Source: Ruminococcus sp. UBA4385
GTDB taxonomy: Bacteria; Bacillota_A; Clostridia; Oscillospirales; Ruminococcaceae
Direction of reading: 5' to 3'
Length of the DNA: 10,048 nucleotides
NCBI GenBank assembly: GCA_002391065.1
Contig: DGRP01000006.1
Span: 4,774-14,821 of the forward strand
Part shown: positions 7,092 to 10,048 of the stretch, piece by piece
How positions within the stretch are numbered: the stretch's first letter is position 1
How the letters are laid out: every line of letters begins with the position of its first letter
Position numbers and translations under genes: made by a program
Notes under the pieces: model-generated
Databases searched by the model: none
What the model saw: the letters and a program-made list of their open reading frames with translations, nothing else
Told to the model about the DNA's origin: nothing

Positions 7092-7120
7092 TAGAATAAA
7101 AGTGTCCGTCAGACGGGCAC
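7092..7120 (+). promoter_or_regulatory. Hairpin and -10-like box before the 95-aa protein gene
   Basis: TAGAAT (7092-7097) resembles a -10 box, but no good -35 hexamer sits at the proper distance. It is followed by an 8-bp stem (gtgtccgt 7102-7109 with acgggcac 7113-7120, one G-U pair, 3-nt loop). No T-run follows, so this does not look like a terminator; a leader structure or chance pairing is possible. Confidence 0.25.
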
Positions 7121-7142
7121 AATAATGAACGGAGGAGAAATT

Positions 7143-7430
7143 ATGGCAAACACAGAGAAGAAAGCATTTTTTACCTACAAGGGTCTGCCTTTGGTCAGAA
7201 AGGGCAATCAGCTGTATTTCGGACATATGTATGATGAGTTCGTAGTGCAGATAGATATACTGTCCACCGAGAAAAAGGGCGGTATTGACGTGGCTAACAA
7301 GGTGATGATAAGAAAAATCGCTACCGATATCACGCTTCCGCCTGCAAAGAAGATCGTTAAGAAGACCGAAAAGAACAGCCTTTATGAGGCTCTCGACTAT
7401 GCCTGCGCATGGCTTAAAGTTACAGCGTAA
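7143..7430 (+). CDS. Small conserved hypothetical protein, 95 aa
   Basis: I place the start at ATG 7143 because GGAGGAG (7131-7137) sits 7 nt from it after the core. The upstream in-frame ATG at 7125 lies before that site and has no ribosome binding site of its own. The protein begins MANTEKKAFFTYKGLPLVRK and is soluble, basic and without a signal peptide or membrane segment. A first half rich in beta-strand pattern (TYKGLPLVRKGNQLYFG, then FVVQIDILST) is followed by a Lys-rich stretch and a C-terminal helix (NSLYEALDYACAWL). From memory, short proteins of this pattern are frequent as hypotheticals in clostridia, but I know no function or named domain. It stands alone, with 76 nt upstream and 222 nt downstream non-coding. 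Confidence 0.8.
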   Translation: MANTEKKAFFTYKGLPLVRKGNQLYFGHMYDEFVVQIDILSTEKKGGIDVANKVMIRKIATDITLPPAKKIVKKTEKNSLYEALDYACAWLKVTA

Positions 7431-7548
7431 GGGTGTATCAGGCGAAAATAATGTTGATTTAAATAACTAAAATTGTGAAAAAATTGTATATAGATTACAG
7501 CTTTGCTATGAAATTTTTGAGCACAATCGACAAAGTTTTAAAAAGCAC

Positions 7549-7577
7549 TTGCAATTTAAAGAAAATTGTGATATGAT
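7549..7577 (+). promoter_or_regulatory. Promoter of the surface protein/sortase operon
   Basis: TTGCAA (7549-7554) and TATGAT (7572-7577) are separated by exactly 17 nt, and TGA directly before the -10 box gives an extended -10 (TGn). Transcription would begin near 7583-7585, giving a leader of about 69 nt. A dyad, caattt (7552-7557) with aaattg (7563-7568), lies between the two boxes and could bind a regulator. The hexamer ATTGTG recurs at 7472-7477, inverted at 7522-7527 (cacaat), and again at 7565-7570. Confidence 0.65.
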
Positions 7578-7591
7578 GTGTTATGTAAAAG

Positions 7592-7621
7592 TAGTTCAGA
7601 GGATAATTGACCCTTGAACTA
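7592..7621 (+). promoter_or_regulatory. Leader hairpin near the predicted mRNA 5' end
   Basis: tagttca (7592-7598) pairs perfectly with tgaacta (7615-7621). After one bulged G the stem extends by agg/cct (7600-7602 with 7612-7614), leaving a loop of about 9 nt. It would start fewer than 10 nt from the predicted transcription start and leaves GGAGGAG (7639-7645) free. This arrangement resembles 5' stem-loops known to stabilise mRNA; a regulatory role is inference. Confidence 0.45.
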
Positions 7622-7652
7622 TGGATCAAATAAATTTTGGAGGAGAATTAAT

Positions 7653-8303
7653 ATGATTAAGAAAATTTCAGCATTCGTTGCAGCAGCAGCTATAGCAGCT
7701 ACAATGTCCGTTTCAGCTTTTGCAGCTACAAATGAAGATGCAGTTGCAGCAGCAAAGGCAGCCGGTGTACAGGCTAACAATGTACAGGAACTGGATAACT
7801 TCCTTCAGGTACATAAGGATTGCTTCACATCTGAGCAGTATGATGACATGATCAGCACACTGAACGGAATCAGAGATAAGTATGTTGCTCCTTACTGCAA
7901 GGGCGGCGACAAGGTTGTAGTTGACAAGACTCCTGCTGAGCTTACTGAGGACGAGAAGATCGAGATCGGTAAGAACTGGTCCGACGCTGACAGACAGGAT
8001 ATCATTAATACTCTGGTTAATCTCGGTAAGAAGTACGATGTTGTTGTTACCGTAACACTTAACGACGATAAGGTTCACTACACTGTAGCAGCTGAGCACA
8101 AGCATGCTGACAGCGATTCCAAGAAGGATGACCCTAAGAGCAGCTCTGCTTCCGGAAACGGTACAACGATCAAGAGCGACACTCCTGTAGCTAACACAGG
8201 TGCAGAGGTCGGCGAGTCTCACACTGCAGCAGCAGTAGCAGCTATTTCTCTTGCAATTGCAGGTGTTGGTGCAGCTGTTATCGTTAAGAAGAACAGAGAC
8301 TAA
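7653..8303 (+). CDS. Secreted protein with C-terminal VANTG cell-wall sorting signal
   Basis: Protein of 216 aa. I choose ATG 7653 because GGAGGAG (7639-7645) is correctly spaced and the sequence then begins with a classical signal peptide (MIKKIS, Ala-rich core, likely cleavage after AFA at residue 24). An in-frame TTG at 7614 would put 13 polar residues before it. The mature part (25-150) has no domain I recognise; C57 and C82 could form a disulfide. A Ser/Lys/Asp linker (152-175) leads to the sorting signal: VANTG (179-183), hydrophobic segment (about 191-211), then KKNRD. This matches the layout of sortase substrates, though the motif is xANTG rather than LPXTG. Alanine codons are almost only GCA/GCT, unlike gltX, which suggests high expression. 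It is probably anchored by the sortase encoded 27 nt downstream. Confidence 0.85.
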   Translation: MIKKISAFVAAAAIAATMSVSAFAATNEDAVAAAKAAGVQANNVQELDNFLQVHKDCFTSEQYDDMISTLNGIRDKYVAPYCKGGDKVVVDKTPAELTEDEKIEIGKNWSDADRQDIINTLVNLGKKYDVVVTVTLNDDKVHYTVAAEHKHADSDSKKDDPKSSSASGNGTTIKSDTPVANTGAEVGESHTAAAVAAISLAIAGVGAAVIVKKNRD

Positions 8304-8330
8304 TTAAAGTTTATTCGGAGTGTAATAATT

Positions 8331-9074
8331 ATGAGCAATTCTGTTTCTGAAGAGAAAACAGAACGGCACACTCATAAACACAGATCCAAGTCATCAAAGG
8401 TGCTGAGAGCATTTACCTATGTTCTCACACCTTTTTTGATATTAGCGATTTTGTGCAGCGGGGCTTTTCTGGCACTGCATAAGCCGTTCAGTGAGTATAA
8501 GCCGTATCTGGATATGGCGTTTGGCGCAACGCCTATGGAGATAAGAAATCTGCGTACACTGAATAAGTACAGGGACGATAATGCTCCCGATCAGGTCGGC
8601 GAGATAGAGGATGAAAAGCAGGAAACTCACACGATAATCTATCCGTATTACGGCGACTTTTACGCTACCCTCAACTGCGAGGACGCAGGCATGAAGGATA
8701 TACCCGTCTACAGCGGTACAGCCGAGGATATTCTTGAGTACGGCGCAGGCTGGTATAACGGGTCGGTATTTATCGGAAGGCCCGGAAATGTCGTTATCGC
8801 AGGTCATAACCATACATATTTTTATAATCTTCCGAAGTGCGAGGAGGGCGACATAGTAACACTTGAGACTGTTTACTGCAAGTGTACATATATCGTCTCC
8901 GAGAGAGTGGTTTTCCACGAGACTGACTATACCTATGTGTTCCCGTTTGATGATGACAGGCTGACTATGTACACCTGCTGGAATGAGGGAAGACTGGGAA
9001 TGTCTCCGTACAGGCTTGCTATAATCTGCACGCTTGAGAATATCGAATGGAAAGAGGTCGAGACCGAGGAATGA
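8331..9074 (+). CDS. Sortase family transpeptidase
   Basis: Membrane-anchored cysteine transpeptidase of 247 aa that would cut the sorting signal and join the substrate to the cell surface. A basic, His-rich cytoplasmic start (1-25) precedes one helix (about 29-49) and an extracytoplasmic catalytic domain (about 100-235). The catalytic triad is visible: His159 in VVIAGHNHTYFYNL, Cys216 in LTMYTCW, and Arg228 in SPYRLAI. The domain contains further cysteines (C116, C170, C183, C185, C233), unusually many for a sortase. It belongs to the general sortase family; I cannot assign the class with confidence, although the GHxxTY context and the xAxTG substrate recall class E/D types. GGAGTG (8317-8322) lies 8 nt before ATG. 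Gene order places it between its probable substrate and a membrane protein that overlaps its end. Confidence 0.92.
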   Translation: MSNSVSEEKTERHTHKHRSKSSKVLRAFTYVLTPFLILAILCSGAFLALHKPFSEYKPYLDMAFGATPMEIRNLRTLNKYRDDNAPDQVGEIEDEKQETHTIIYPYYGDFYATLNCEDAGMKDIPVYSGTAEDILEYGAGWYNGSVFIGRPGNVVIAGHNHTYFYNLPKCEEGDIVTLETVYCKCTYIVSERVVFHETDYTYVFPFDDDRLTMYTCWNEGRLGMSPYRLAIICTLENIEWKEVETEE

Positions 9075-9967
9075 AAAAGCTGTATAACTATGCTCCGATG
9101 CTCGTTCTGACGATATTTACCTCTTTTGTCATGGTGCTGGTACAGCTGTTGTTTTACGGCAGTACAATGATTTTCAATGCTGATTATTATGCACAGGCGA
9201 TAGGTGACAGCGGTTCGGACAAGGAGCTTTATAACGAGGTGAATGCGTATTTCAGCCAGCTTTCCAAGGCGACAGGTGTTCCGCAGGAGATATATACGAA
9301 AAGCCTGACGAAAACTGAGGTTTCAAATGCGGCTAAGAATCTGGCAAGGGGCTCTCTTGATTATGTTTTCGGAACTACAAGCCAGAAGCCGACGGCAGAC
9401 TATGACTACACCGCATTTGAGGCTGATGTTACAAACTACATAGAGGAGTACTCGGACGCAAACGGTATAGAGAAGGACAAGGAGTACTATACCTATATCG
9501 ACAAGGCGATAACCATGTCCGAGAAGAAGATGAACTCACTGTTTGATGTTCTGCTCACCAAAAAGATTGCCGAAAGTAAGGTAACTGCGATGACACGTCG
9601 GGTAGTGCCCTCGCTGGGCATTATTACGGGAGTAAGCATAGGCGGACTTGCTGTTCTTTTGTTCTTGCTGTGGTTTGTTGACCGTAAGCACCCGTTTGAC
9701 CTGTTCTATTGGATAGGCACTGTGATGTTCGCAGGCGGCGGACTTTTGCTGATACCGTCACTGTATATCAGGTTTACGGGCTATTTTGACGGTCTCTTCC
9801 TTGAGAATAAGAGCGTGTACTATGCTATCACAGGCTCGCTTTACGGTATTACTGACAGGGTGCTTGTCGTAAATGCGATACTCTGCTCCCTGGGATTTAT
9901 TCTGATAATCATAGCTCAGGTGATCCATAACGTCCGTGTAAAAAAGGCAAAACGCTCCTTCTCTTAA
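9071..9967 (+). CDS. Uncharacterised membrane protein in the sortase operon, four helices
   Basis: Protein of 298 aa. I choose ATG 9071, which overlaps the sortase stop (ATGA), because it gives a normal basic start MKKLYNYAPM before a membrane helix. The ATG at 9047 adds eight charged residues and lacks a good ribosome binding site. Helices lie at about 10-29, 183-203, 213-233 and 265-286. Positive charges (DRKH after helix 2, VRVKKAKR at the end) place both termini inside. Between helices 1 and 2 is a roughly 150-residue extracytoplasmic domain rich in Tyr, Asp, Glu and Lys, with likely helical segments. I recognise no family. The 4-nt overlap implies co-translation with the sortase, so it may be a partner, chaperone or regulator of sorting; that is inference from position only. 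Confidence 0.82.
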   Translation: MKKLYNYAPMLVLTIFTSFVMVLVQLLFYGSTMIFNADYYAQAIGDSGSDKELYNEVNAYFSQLSKATGVPQEIYTKSLTKTEVSNAAKNLARGSLDYVFGTTSQKPTADYDYTAFEADVTNYIEEYSDANGIEKDKEYYTYIDKAITMSEKKMNSLFDVLLTKKIAESKVTAMTRRVVPSLGIITGVSIGGLAVLLFLLWFVDRKHPFDLFYWIGTVMFAGGGLLLIPSLYIRFTGYFDGLFLENKSVYYAITGSLYGITDRVLVVNAILCSLGFILIIIAQVIHNVRVKKAKRSFS

Positions 9968-10021
9968 CCCCCGATTCGGGTGTATATTGCCGCAAACGAT
10001 AATTTACCGCACTGTCTGCGG
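9967..10021 (+). terminator. Weak hairpins after the last gene
   Basis: Directly after the stop codon, cccccgattcggg (9968-9980) can form a short GC-rich hairpin followed only by tgtatatt. A second stem, ccgca/tgcgg (10007-10011/10017-10021), has no T-run. Either might end the sortase operon, but neither is a convincing intrinsic terminator. No gene start is visible in the remaining bases. Confidence 0.25.
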
Positions 10022-10048
10022 GAACTATTGGGGAAAACCTTTCTGAAG

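Noticed and set aside
7614..7652. Upstream TTG start for the VANTG surface protein
   Set aside because: It lies in the leader hairpin, before the GGAGGAG site, and would put polar residues ahead of a normal signal peptide.

Overview
The window looks like a piece of chromosome from an anaerobic gut-type Firmicute, most likely a Ruminococcus-like member of the Oscillospiraceae/Clostridia. This is inferred from strong GGAGG-type ribosome binding sites, moderate GC content, a Gram-positive style sortase with a C-terminally anchored substrate, and protein sequences that resemble that family. All genes I accept are on the + strand; the long minus-strand reading frames are shadows of them.

Region 1 (1-1669): a structured, T-poor intergenic block made of back-to-back inverted repeats, a 13-nt tandem duplication, then gltX (glutamyl-tRNA synthetase).

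Region 2 (1670-7066): an ABC-2 export module of the GldA/GldF/GldG type plus a DUF4340 protein. The order is ATPase, a permease overlapping it by one base, a GldG-like protein with one N- and one C-terminal membrane segment, and a membrane-anchored DUF4340 protein with two copies of the domain core. The ATPase would power the permease, while the last two proteins would present large domains outside the cell. The substrate is unknown. A 370-bp palindromic, MITE-like repeat element (about 5172-5541) lies between the GldG-like gene and the DUF4340 gene.

Region 3 (7067-7430): a small conserved hypothetical protein of 95 aa with an excellent ribosome binding site; no function is recognised.

Region 4 (7431-9967): a surface-display cassette. 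A good promoter (TTGCAA-17-TATGAT with extended -10) and a leader hairpin precede a secreted protein ending in a VANTG sorting signal. Next come a sortase and a four-helix membrane protein that overlaps the sortase by 4 nt. The simplest reading is a sortase with its dedicated substrate and a membrane partner. The xANTG motif departs from canonical LPXTG. The last 81 bases hold only short weak hairpins.

Most novel in my reading: the palindromic element inside the ABC operon, the sortase/VANTG/membrane-protein cassette, and the GldAFG-DUF4340 module in what is presumably a non-gliding Firmicute.
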